NCBI RefSeq assembly: GCF_008642315.1
Contig: NZ_CP029192.1
Coordinates: 5,890,001 to 5,954,000, forward strand
Origin: Streptomyces venezuelae
GTDB lineage: Bacteria > Actinomycetota > Actinomycetes > Streptomycetales > Streptomycetaceae
Direction: 5' to 3'
DNA: 64,000 nt
Position 1 is the first letter of the stretch. Every line of letters begins with the position of its first letter. Below the pieces are notes generated by a model. The model saw only the letters and a program-made list of their open reading frames with translations, searched no databases and was not told where the DNA came from. Below, one piece after another: positions 50,180 to 59,500 of the stretch. Both the position numbers and the translations under genes were made by a program.

Positions 50180-51745
50180 ATGGCGGAGACGAAGCGCGAG
50201 ATCGAGCGGAAGTACGACGTCACAGCGGGCACGGAGCTGCCGGACCTCACCAGAGTCACCGGGGTCGCGGGCGTCGTCGACAAAGGCACGGCGGACCTGG
50301 ACGCCGTCTACTGGGACACCCCCGACCAACGGCTCGCCGCGGCCTTCATCACCCTGCGGCGCCGCACCGGCGGCCACGACGCGGGCTGGCACCTGAAACT
50401 CCCCGTGTCGCTCGCCGAGGGCGTGCGCGACGAGGTCCACGCGCCGCTCTCGGACACGGTGCCGCGGGCCCTGACCGGTCTCGTGCGCGCCCGGGTGCGC
50501 GAGGCCGAACTGGAGCCGCTGCTGCGCCTGGAGACCACTCGGCACGTGCGGCACCTCGTCGACGCCGAGGGCGCCCTGCTCGCCGAGGTCGCCCTCGACA
50601 CGGTGCACGCCGAGCGGTGCGCCCCCGGCGGGGAGCGCATCGGCTGGTCCGAGCTGGAGGTCGAGCTCGCCGACGACGGCGACCCGCAGCTCCTCGACAA
50701 GGTCGACAAGAAGCTCCGCAAAGCGGGCGTCGAACGCTCGATGTGGTCCTCGAAGCTGAGCCGGGCCCTGCGCACGACAGCACCGATGGACGACGAGACC
50801 CACCGGACCGACGACGAGGGCACGGGCCACGTCGTCGTCCACCTGGAGGACCACACACCCGTCTCCTCCGGAGACCACGTCCTCGCCCGCCTCCGCACCC
50901 AGCGCGACGCCCTCGTCTCGCTCGACCCCGCCGTCCGCCGCGACCTGCCCGACTCCGTGCACCAGATGCGGGTCGCCACGCGGCGGCTGCGCAGCGCCTT
51001 CAAGTCGTACCGGAAGGTCCTCGACCGCACGGTCACCGACCCCATCGGCGAAGAACTCAAGTGGCTCGCCGCCGAGCTGGGCGTCGACCGCGACCAGGAA
51101 GTCCTCACCGAACGGCTCACCGACCGCATCGGCGCGCTGCCCGGGACCCTCCTCCTCGGGCCGGTCCACGGCCGCCTGCGCATCTGGACCGTCGCCCGCA
51201 GCGCGGGCTCGCGGCGCAGGACGGTCGCCGTCCTGGAGAGCAAGCGCTACCTCGCCCTCCTCGACAGCCTCGACGCCCTCCTCGCCGCACCCCCGCTGCG
51301 CCCCGCGGCCACCGCGCCGCCCGGGAAGGCGCTCGTCAAGGCGGCCCTCAAGGACTACGCCCGCCTCGCCACCCGCATCGACCACGCCCTGAGCCTGCCC
51401 CCGGGCCAGGGCCGCGACGTGGCCCTGCACGAGGCCCGCAAGGCCGCCAAACGCGCCCGGTACGCGGGCGAGGCCGCGACCCCCGCGCTCGGCAAGCCCG
51501 CCAAGAAGTTCGCCAAGCGCATGAAGGCCGTGCAGAAGGTGCTCGGCGACCACCAGGACAGCGTCGTCGCGCGCGAGGCCCTGCGCGCCCTGGCCGTCCA
51601 GGCGCACCTGGCGGGGGAGTCCGCGTTCACCTGGGGCCTGCTGTACGGCCAGGAGGAGGCAGTGGGCCAGAACCGCGAGCGGGAACTGCCCGAGGTGTGG
51701 GCCGAGGCGTCCCGGGCGAAAGTGAGGTCGGCGCTGGGCGGCTGA
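50180..51745 (+). CDS. CYTH-CHAD domain protein (polyphosphate-binding or triphosphatase-type)
   Basis: A 521-residue cytoplasmic protein. CYTH domain about 1-200 with the EIERKYDV start (ExExK metal/triphosphate motif); CHAD domain about 225-510 with conserved His and Arg/Lys blocks such as VHQMRVATRRLRSAFKSYRK and LHEARKAAKRARYAGE. CHAD domains bind polyphosphate; CYTH domains hydrolyse or bind triphosphates. Such fusions are common in bacteria. A -10 hexamer lies 6 bases before the ATG at 50180. It is between rodA and the radical SAM gene on the same strand; a link with either is not clear. Confidence 0.9.
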   Translation: MAETKREIERKYDVTAGTELPDLTRVTGVAGVVDKGTADLDAVYWDTPDQRLAAAFITLRRRTGGHDAGWHLKLPVSLAEGVRDEVHAPLSDTVPRALTGLVRARVREAELEPLLRLETTRHVRHLVDAEGALLAEVALDTVHAERCAPGGERIGWSELEVELADDGDPQLLDKVDKKLRKAGVERSMWSSKLSRALRTTAPMDDETHRTDDEGTGHVVVHLEDHTPVSSGDHVLARLRTQRDALVSLDPAVRRDLPDSVHQMRVATRRLRSAFKSYRKVLDRTVTDPIGEELKWLAAELGVDRDQEVLTERLTDRIGALPGTLLLGPVHGRLRIWTVARSAGSRRRTVAVLESKRYLALLDSLDALLAAPPLRPAATAPPGKALVKAALKDYARLATRIDHALSLPPGQGRDVALHEARKAAKRARYAGEAATPALGKPAKKFAKRMKAVQKVLGDHQDSVVAREALRALAVQAHLAGESAFTWGLLYGQEEAVGQNRERELPEVWAEASRAKVRSALGG

Positions 51746-51795
51746 ACGGCGGGGTACGCTTGATGGTCACCCCTGCCAGCTCATGAAGGTCCGCG

Positions 51796-53721
51796 ATGTC
51801 TGCCGAATCGGTCTTCCCACAGCTCGAAGCTCTGCTCCCGCATGTGCAGAAGCCCATCCAGTACGTCGGCGGTGAGCTGAACTCCACCGTCAAGCCGTGG
51901 GAATCCTGTGACGTCCGCTGGGCGCTCATGTACCCGGACGCGTACGAGGTGGGACTGCCCAACCAGGGCGTCATGATCCTCTACGAGGTCCTCAACGAGC
52001 GCGAGGGCGTGCTCGCCGAGCGCACCTACAGCGTGTGGCCCGACCTGGAGGCCCTGATGCGCGAGCATCAGGTCCCCCAGTTCACCGTCGACTCGCACCG
52101 CCCCGTCGGTGCCTTCGACGTGTTCGGCCTGAGCTTCTCCACGGAGCTCGGGTACACGAACATGCTGACCGCCCTGGATCTCGCGGGCATCCCGCTGGAG
52201 GCCGAGGACCGCACGGTCGAGGACCCGATCGTCCTCGCCGGCGGTCACGCCGCCTTCAACCCCGAGCCGATCGCCGAGTTCATCGACGCCGCGATCATCG
52301 GTGACGGCGAGCAGGCCGTGCTCGACATGACGGAGATCATCCGCGCCTGGAAGGCCGAGGGCCGCCCCGGCGGCCGCGACGAGGTCCTCTTCCGCCTCGC
52401 CAGGACCGGCTCGGTCTACGTCCCGCGGTTCTACGACGTCGAGTACCTGCCGGACGGCCGCATCGGCCGCGTCGTCCCCAACCGCAGCGGCGTGCCGTGG
52501 CGCGTGTCCAAGCACACCGTCATGGACCTCGACGAGTGGCCCTACCCCAAGCAGCCCCTCGTCCCGCTCGCCGAGACCGTCCACGAGCGCATGTCCGTGG
52601 AGATCTTCCGCGGCTGCACCCGCGGCTGCCGTTTCTGCCAGGCCGGCATGATCACGCGCCCCGTGCGGGAGCGAAGCATCACCGGCATCGGCGACATGGT
52701 CGACAAGGGTCTCAAGGCGACCGGCTTCGAAGAGGTCGGCCTGCTCTCGCTCTCCTCCGCCGACCACAGCGAGATCGCCGACGTGGCCAAGGGCCTCGCC
52801 GACCGGTACGAGGAGGACAAGATCGGCCTGTCCCTCCCCTCGACCCGCGTCGACGCCTTCAACGTGGACCTCGCCAACGAGCTGACCAGGAACGGCCGCC
52901 GGTCGGGCCTGACCTTCGCCCCCGAGGGCGGCTCCGAGCGCATGCGCAAGGTCATCAACAAGATGGTGTCCGAGGAAGACCTCATCCGCACCGTCTCGAC
53001 CGCGTACGGCAACGGCTGGCGCCAGGTGAAGCTGTACTTCATGTGCGGCCTGCCCACCGAGACCGACGAGGACGTCCTGCAGATCGCCGACATGGCGACG
53101 AAGGTCATCCAGAAGGGCCGCGAGGTCTCCGGCTCCAACGACATCCGCTGCACGGTGTCGATCGGCGGTTTCGTGCCGAAGCCCCACACACCCTTCCAGT
53201 GGGCCCCGCAGCTCTCCTCCGAGGAGACGGACGCCCGCCTGGAGAAGCTCCGCGACAAGATCCGCGGCGACAAGAAGTACGGCCGATCGATCGGCTTCCG
53301 CTACCACGACGGCAAGCCCGGCATCGTCGAAGGCCTGCTCTCGCGCGGCGACCGCCGCATCGGCGCCGTCATCCGCGCCGTCTACGAAGAGGGCGGCCGC
53401 TTCGACGGCTGGCGTGAGCACTTCAGTTATGAGCGCTGGATGCGGTGCGCCGAGAAGACGCTGCCCGAGATGGGCGTCGACGTCGACTGGTACACCACGC
53501 GCGAGCGCACCTACGAAGAAGTGCTGCCCTGGGACCACCTGGACTCCGGTCTCGACAAGGACTGGCTCTGGGAGGACTGGCAGGACTCGCTCGACGAGAC
53601 CGAGGTCGAGGACTGCCGCTGGACCCCGTGCTTCGACTGCGGCGTCTGCCCGCAGATGGACACGCACATCCAGATCGGCCCCACCGGCAAGAAGCTCCTG
53701 CCGCTCACCGTCGTGAAGTAG
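51796..53721 (+). CDS. B12-binding-type radical SAM protein, TIGR03960 family
   Basis: A 641-residue iron-sulphur enzyme. Residues about 100-230 form a domain like those that bind cobalamin; the radical SAM core has the cluster motif C274-x3-C278-x2-C281 in CTRGCRFCQAG, then EVGLLSLSSADH, and the C terminus has CFDCGVCP. TIGR03960 proteins are found together with DUF2344 proteins (TIGR03936), which are sometimes fused to them; the DUF2344 gene lies 1.7 kb downstream here. From memory, the pair's substrate is unknown. The ATG at 51796 follows AAGG. Confidence 0.9.
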   Translation: MSAESVFPQLEALLPHVQKPIQYVGGELNSTVKPWESCDVRWALMYPDAYEVGLPNQGVMILYEVLNEREGVLAERTYSVWPDLEALMREHQVPQFTVDSHRPVGAFDVFGLSFSTELGYTNMLTALDLAGIPLEAEDRTVEDPIVLAGGHAAFNPEPIAEFIDAAIIGDGEQAVLDMTEIIRAWKAEGRPGGRDEVLFRLARTGSVYVPRFYDVEYLPDGRIGRVVPNRSGVPWRVSKHTVMDLDEWPYPKQPLVPLAETVHERMSVEIFRGCTRGCRFCQAGMITRPVRERSITGIGDMVDKGLKATGFEEVGLLSLSSADHSEIADVAKGLADRYEEDKIGLSLPSTRVDAFNVDLANELTRNGRRSGLTFAPEGGSERMRKVINKMVSEEDLIRTVSTAYGNGWRQVKLYFMCGLPTETDEDVLQIADMATKVIQKGREVSGSNDIRCTVSIGGFVPKPHTPFQWAPQLSSEETDARLEKLRDKIRGDKKYGRSIGFRYHDGKPGIVEGLLSRGDRRIGAVIRAVYEEGGRFDGWREHFSYERWMRCAEKTLPEMGVDVDWYTTRERTYEEVLPWDHLDSGLDKDWLWEDWQDSLDETEVEDCRWTPCFDCGVCPQMDTHIQIGPTGKKLLPLTVVK

Positions 53722-53736
53722 CAAAGACACCTGACA

Positions 53737-54282
53737 GTGCCTCAACTCGCCCCGCCCACCGGCCTGGTGCACCGCTCCTTCATCGCCGCGATGGAGGAGT
53801 TCCGGGCCGAGGGGCGGGGCGGGCCCGACGACGACACGACGCTCGGCACCACCCTGCGCGACTACGGCCCGCGCTGGCGGACCCCGGCGGTCTTCGAGGA
53901 GTACGTCGCCGAGGTCCGCGCCGCCGCGCACCCCGCCGCCCCGCACTCCGTCCCCGTCACGACCCTCTGGTACGTCGACGGCGCCGACTACCTCGGCGGG
54001 ATCGCCGTCCGGCACACCGTCGCCACCCGCTTCCTGCGCGAGTACGGCGGCCACATCGGCTACGACGTCCGCCCCACCGCCCGACGCCGCGGCCACGCCA
54101 CCGACATGCTCCGCGCCTGCCTCCCGCACGCCGCCGAACTCGGCCTGGAATCCGTCCTGGTGACCTGCGACACCGACAACATCGGCTCGCGCAAGGTCAT
54201 CGAGGCGGCGGGCGGCACGTTCGAGGACGAGCGGAGCGGGAAACTGCGGTACTGGATCCGAACCGGCGCCGCGCGCGTCTAG
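53737..54282 (+). CDS. GNAT family N-acetyltransferase
   Basis: A 181-residue acetyl-CoA-dependent enzyme. The C-terminal half has the GNAT acetyl-CoA loop GYDVRPTARRRGHATDML near residues 108-125, then LVTCDTDNIGSRKVIEAAGG. It starts with GTG at 53737, 15 bases after the radical SAM stop codon, so the two may be co-transcribed. It lies between the two radical SAM family genes. No substrate is indicated by sequence. Confidence 0.85.
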   Translation: MPQLAPPTGLVHRSFIAAMEEFRAEGRGGPDDDTTLGTTLRDYGPRWRTPAVFEEYVAEVRAAAHPAAPHSVPVTTLWYVDGADYLGGIAVRHTVATRFLREYGGHIGYDVRPTARRRGHATDMLRACLPHAAELGLESVLVTCDTDNIGSRKVIEAAGGTFEDERSGKLRYWIRTGAARV

Positions 54283-54288
54283 GACAAC

Positions 54289-55425
54289 ATGGACCTGGAG
54301 AAACGGCCTGACCAGCAGGTCGCGCAGCCCGTCGCGCCCGCGCGGCCCGCGACGCCCGTGGCGGCCGCGCAGCCCGAAGGGTGTCTCGCCGTCGCGATCC
54401 GCATCCCGGTGCGGATCGTCGTGCTCGTACTCGTCGTCCCCGTACGCCTGTTGTGGGACGCGCTCGCCGTCTGCGGCACCTTCCTCTACCGCAACGCGCT
54501 GCGCCCCGCCGGGCGGGCCATCGGCGCGGTACTGACGTTCCTGTGCAAGGCCGTCTTCGTGTGGCCGTGGGTCGGCCTGTGGCGGTACGTGATCGTGCCG
54601 GTCGGCAAGGGCCTCGCCTGGCTGGGCCGCGGCCTGTTCGTCGTTCCCGTGATGTGGCTCTACGCGCGCGTACTCACCCCCATCGGCCACGGCATCGCCT
54701 GGCTGGGCCGGGTCCTGCTCGTCATCCCCGCATCGTGGCTCTACGCGCGCGTGCTGACGCCGCTCGGACGCGCCCTGTGGGTCGGCATCGGCTGGCTGGG
54801 CAAGGCCGTGTTCGTGTGGCCGTGGGTGGGCCTGTGGCGGTACGTGGTCGTGCCGGTCGGCGTGGCGATCGCCTGGCTGGTGCGGACGCTGATCGTGGTG
54901 CCGGCCGTCTGGCTGTACACAGCGGTGCTCACGCCGGTCGGCCGCGGCATCACGACGCTGCTCCGCTGGACCCTCGTCGTGCCCCTCGTCGCCCTGTGGC
55001 GCTGGGTGCTCGCCCCCGTAGGGAGGGCGATCGCGGTCGTCGCGCGGGAGATCGCCGACGCCTTCGGGCACGCGTGGCGCATCGCCGGGCACATCTCCCT
55101 CGTCGTGGGCCGCTTCCTCGGCACACTCCTTCGGTGGATCTTCGTCGAGCCGGTCCGGTGGGCTTACCGCACGGTGCTCACGCCCGTCGGACACGTCATC
55201 CGCGACGTGCTGTGGAACCCCGTCGCCGCGGCCGCCCGCAGCGTCGGCCGCACCACGCGACGGGCGCTCGCCTCGGCCAGGGACACCGTCCGCCAGGCGC
55301 GGGCCGACGTACGCCGGATGCTGTTCGGAGCGCCGCGCGAGGCGATTCCGGTGGCCCGGCGGGAACCCGACACGCCCGAGACACGTACTCTAGGCAGCAG
55401 TACGACCGCACTCATGAAGGACTGA
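54289..55425 (+). CDS. membrane-associated protein with an 85-residue internal supra-repeat
   Basis: A 378-residue protein with a Pro/Ala-rich N-terminal tail of about 30 residues and 9-10 short hydrophobic stretches rich in Trp, each ended by a P-x-G turn. The P-x-G turns are at residues 73, 104, 131, 158, 189, 216, 243 and 299, so spacings run 31, 27, 27, 31, 27, 27 and give a supra-repeat of 85 residues. The two copies (about 73-157 and 158-242) share KAVFVWPWVGLWRY, offset by exactly 85. The C terminus is basic and ends RTLGSSTTALMKD. The ATG at 54289 is 6 bases after the GNAT stop. No known family; membrane association is inferred. Confidence 0.8.
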   Translation: MDLEKRPDQQVAQPVAPARPATPVAAAQPEGCLAVAIRIPVRIVVLVLVVPVRLLWDALAVCGTFLYRNALRPAGRAIGAVLTFLCKAVFVWPWVGLWRYVIVPVGKGLAWLGRGLFVVPVMWLYARVLTPIGHGIAWLGRVLLVIPASWLYARVLTPLGRALWVGIGWLGKAVFVWPWVGLWRYVVVPVGVAIAWLVRTLIVVPAVWLYTAVLTPVGRGITTLLRWTLVVPLVALWRWVLAPVGRAIAVVAREIADAFGHAWRIAGHISLVVGRFLGTLLRWIFVEPVRWAYRTVLTPVGHVIRDVLWNPVAAAARSVGRTTRRALASARDTVRQARADVRRMLFGAPREAIPVARREPDTPETRTLGSSTTALMKD

Positions 55426-55430
55426 CGACA

Positions 55431-56270
55431 CTGGGCAAGCGACAGCCCGTAGGCCCGCCGCCCGCACCCGCGGTGCAGCGCATCCGACTGCGCTACACCA
55501 AGCGCGGCCGCCTCCGGTTCACCAGCCACCGTGACTTCCAGCGCGCCTTCGAGCGTGCGCTGCGCCGCGCCGAGGTGCCCATGGCGTACTCGGCGGGGTT
55601 CACCCCGCACCCCAAGGTGTCGTACGCCAATGCCGCACCCACCGGCACGGGCAGTGAGGCCGAGTACCTGGAGATCGCGCTCACCGCGCCGCGCGACCCG
55701 GACAAGCTCCGCGAGCTCCTCGACGAGTCGATGCCCGCCGGGCTCGACATCGTCGACGCCGTCGAGTCCCGCACCTCGGGACTCGCCGACCGGCTGACGG
55801 CCTCCGTCTGGGAGCTGCGCCTGGACGGCGTGGAGCCCGCGACGGCGCAGCGCGCCGCCGAGCAGTTCACGACGGCCGAGAAGGTCGAGGTGCAGCGCCG
55901 CACGAAGAACGGCATGCGCACCTTCGACGCACGCGAGGCCGTGGTGAGCCTGAAGACCGTCGACGGCGGACCGCTCGCCGACGACGCTGATAGGCCGAGC
56001 GACAAGCCCTGTGCGATACTGCGGCTGGTTGTTCGGCACGTGACACCTGCCGTACGACCTGACGACGTCCTGTCCGGTCTCCGAGCTGTGGCCGACCTGG
56101 CGCCGCCGGTCCCCGCAGCGGTGACCAGGCTGGCGCAGGGGCTTTTCGATGAAGAGACCGGCACGGTGACCGACCCGCTCGCGCCCGACCGCGAGGCAGA
56201 CACGGCCGCTCCACCCACGGCCGCCGTACCTGCCGCCGCGAAGGCGCCGGCGCCGGAAGGCCCCCGGTAG
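55431..56270 (+). CDS. DUF2344 / TIGR03936 radical-SAM-associated protein
   Basis: A 279-residue protein. It starts with the TIGR03936 hallmark QRIRLRYTKRGRLRFTSHRDFQR (about residues 15-37), AYSAGFTPHPKVSYANAAPTG and SEAEYLEI; the C-terminal third is variable. Members are the partner of TIGR03960 radical SAM proteins and are often fused to them. The start is uncertain: a CTG at 55431 (LGKRQPVG) has AAGGA 9 bases upstream, while a GTG at 55473 has no ribosome site. It begins 5 bases after the repeat-membrane protein stop, so the four genes from 51796 form one run. Confidence 0.88.
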   Translation: MGKRQPVGPPPAPAVQRIRLRYTKRGRLRFTSHRDFQRAFERALRRAEVPMAYSAGFTPHPKVSYANAAPTGTGSEAEYLEIALTAPRDPDKLRELLDESMPAGLDIVDAVESRTSGLADRLTASVWELRLDGVEPATAQRAAEQFTTAEKVEVQRRTKNGMRTFDAREAVVSLKTVDGGPLADDADRPSDKPCAILRLVVRHVTPAVRPDDVLSGLRAVADLAPPVPAAVTRLAQGLFDEETGTVTDPLAPDREADTAAPPTAAVPAAAKAPAPEGPR

Positions 56271-56501
56271 GGACGTACGTCACCGCGCAGCCCTCGTACT
56301 CGGGAGCCACCTGGGTCGGGCAGCGCACTGACCGAGACTTTCGCCAGGCCGTCCGCACATGGGCGTACGGAACCGGCGAGACAAGACATAGAGCTCCCGT
56401 GCGGCGCCCACGCCCCCGGATGGCGGCCCCGCGCACAGCGCGAGCCGCGACATCACCGGACCAGGCGCGGCGCCCGGGAGCGTGACGGGAGAACCGCCCG
56501 C

Positions 56502-59500
56502 ATGCTTGAGCCGAACGAACCCACCGAGGGCTCGGACAACAACACCCCCAGCGACACCCTGCCGCCGCGCCGCAGGCGCCGCGCCGCATCGCGACCGGCG
56601 GGCCCGCCGGTCGGCGCCGCCGAAGCCGCGGCTCCGGCCATACCGGCCGCCCCCGCCGCCGAGGAGGCTCCCGCCGCCGCGGCGGCCGAGGAGCCCGCGC
56701 AGACGCCCGAGGCCGCCGAGGCCCCCGCCGCGCGCCCGCGCCGCCGTGCCACCCGCCGTGCCTCCGCCCCGGCAGGAGCGCCGCAGGCCGCCGAGGCGAC
56801 GGAACCCGCCGCCGCGCCCGCCGCCGAGGCAGCGCCCGAGGCCGCCCCGCAGGAGGACACCGCGGAGGCTCCCGCAGCGCGTCCGCGCCGCCGCGCCACC
56901 CGTCGGGCCTCCGCGCCCGCCGGCGCGCCGCAGGCCGCCGATGAGACCCCCGCGCAGGCCGAGCCGGTCGCCGAGGAGGACGCGCCCAAGGGGCGTACGC
57001 GCCGTCGTGCGAGCCGGGGCGCCTCCGCGCCCGCCGCGGAGCCGCAGACCACCGCCGAAGAGACGGCCGCCGCCGTCGAAGAGGCCCCCGCGCAGGCTCA
57101 GCCGGTCGCCGAGGAGGACGCGCCCAAGGGGCGTACGCGCCGCCGCGCGACCCGAGGAGCCTCCGCGCCCGCCGGTGCGCCGCAGACCGCCGAGAAGGAG
57201 GTGGCCGCGAAGCTCGCCGAGCAGCCGGCCGCCGCCGAGAAGGCCCCCGCCGAGGAGGCCGCCGCCGACACCGTCGAGGACGACGCGCCCCGCGGCCGTC
57301 GCCGTCGCGCCACCCGCAAGGCCGCGGCCACCGGGTTCTCCGCACCGTCCGCGCAGAAGGCCCGCAAGGCCCAGCGCGCCGAGGAGTCCGGCGAGGACGA
57401 CGGCCGCAAGCCCGCTCGCCCCGCCGTCGCCGTCTTCCAGGCCCCGGTCTTCGCCGAGCCGATGTTCCAGACCCCGGAGCGCGCCGCCGCGGCAGCCGCC
57501 GCCGAGGCCGCCGAGGAGACGCCCACCGAGCCCGAGCCCACACCCGCGCCCGTCGCCGAGGAGGAGACGACGCCGCGTCGTCGCCGCCGCCGTCGCGCCG
57601 CGGACGAGCAGCCCGCCGCCGAGGAGCGCGAGCCGGTCAGGGCCGCCGCCGTCGAGGAGCAGCCGGCCGAGGAGCCCGACGAGGCCGCCGCCGAGCAGGC
57701 CGAATCCGACGACGACTCGGAGGAGTCCGGCGAGCGCCAGGGCCGCCGTCGCCGTCGCGGTGGCCGCCGCCGTCGCCGCGGTGACTCCGCCGACCAGGAC
57801 AACGAGCAGAACGACGCGTCGGGCGAGTCCGACGACGTCGCCGAGCAGCAGGAGCGCTCCGACGAGGGCGCGTCCGACGACGCCGACGAGTCCGAAGAGG
57901 CCGACGACAGCAACGCCGCCGACGAGGCCGCGGAGTCCGGCGGTGCCGGTTCCAGCAGCAGCCGTCGCCGTCGCCGCCGTCGTCGCCGCGCCGGTGACTC
58001 CGCCGAGGGCGAGCCGGGCGACGGCGACCCCGAGCGCACGGTCGTCAAGGTCCGCGAGCCCCGCAAGAAGGAGGAGCGCGAGCCCGGCACCGGCGCCGAC
58101 GAGGTCCAGTCCATCAAGGGCTCGACCCGCCTGGAGGCCAAGAAGCAGCGCCGCCGCGAAGGCCGTGAGCAGGGCCGCCGCCGCGTCCCGATCATCACCG
58201 AGGCCGAGTTCCTGGCCCGCCGCGAGGCCGTCGAGCGCGTGATGGTCGTCCGCCAGAACGGCGAGCGCACCCAGATCGGCGTCCTCGAGGACAACGTGCT
58301 CGTGGAGCACTACGTCAACAAGGAGCAGGCCACCTCGTACGTCGGCAACGTCTACCTGGGCAAGGTCCAGAACGTGCTGCCGTCCATGGAGGCCGCGTTC
58401 ATCGACATCGGCAAGGGCCGCAACGCCGTCCTGTACGCCGGTGAGGTCAACTTCGAGGCGCTCGGGATGGCCAACGGCCCCCGCCGCATCGAGTCCGCCC
58501 TGAAGTCCGGCCAGTCGGTCCTCGTGCAGGTCACCAAGGACCCGATCGGCCACAAGGGTGCCCGCCTGACCAGCCAGGTCTCGCTGCCCGGTCGCTACCT
58601 GGTCTACGTGCCCGAGGGCTCGATGACCGGCATCAGCCGCAAGCTGCCCGACACCGAGCGCGCGCGTCTGAAGACCATCCTCAAGAAGATCGTCCCCGAG
58701 GACGCGGGCGTCATCGTGCGCACCGCCGCCGAGGGCGCGAGCGAGGACGAGCTGCGCCGCGACGTCGAGCGTCTGCAGCAGCAGTGGGAGGACATCCAGA
58801 AGAAGTCGAAGGCGGCCTCGACGAGCGCGCCCGGCCTCCTGTACGGCGAGCCGGACATGACCGTCCGCGTCGTCCGCGACATCTTCAACGAGGACTTCTC
58901 CAAGGTCATCGTCAGCGGTGACGACGCGTGGCAGACCATCCACGGATACGTCTCGCACGTCGCGCCCGACCTGGCGGACCGTCTCTCCAAGTGGACGTCC
59001 GAGGTCGACGTCTTCGCGACGTACCGGATCGACGAGCAGCTCGCCAAGGCCCTGGACCGCAAGGTCTGGCTGCCGAGCGGCGGCTCGCTGGTGATCGACA
59101 AGACCGAGGCGATGATCGTCGTCGACGTCAACACCGGCAAGTTCACCGGGCAGGGCGGCAACCTCGAAGAGACCGTGACGAGGAACAACCTCGAAGCGGC
59201 CGAGGAGATCGTGCGCCAGCTGCGCCTGCGCGACCTGGGCGGCATCGTCGTCATCGACTTCATCGACATGGTCCTGGAGTCGAACAGGGACCTGGTCCTG
59301 CGGCGCCTCCTGGAGTGCCTGGGCCGGGACAGGACCAAGCACCAGGTCGCCGAGGTCACCTCGCTCGGCCTGGTCCAGATGACCCGCAAGCGCGTCGGAC
59401 AGGGCCTCCTGGAGTCCTTCTCCGAGACCTGCGTGCACTGCAACGGCCGCGGCGTCATCGTGCACATGGAGCAGCCCACCTCCACCGGTGGCGGCGGCAA

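Noticed and set aside
51781..55194. Very long minus-strand open frame (1137 codons) opposite the radical SAM and repeat protein genes
   Set aside because: High-GC shadow of real plus-strand genes; composition is His/Arg/Val/Asp-rich with no domain, and the plus-strand proteins have clear motifs.
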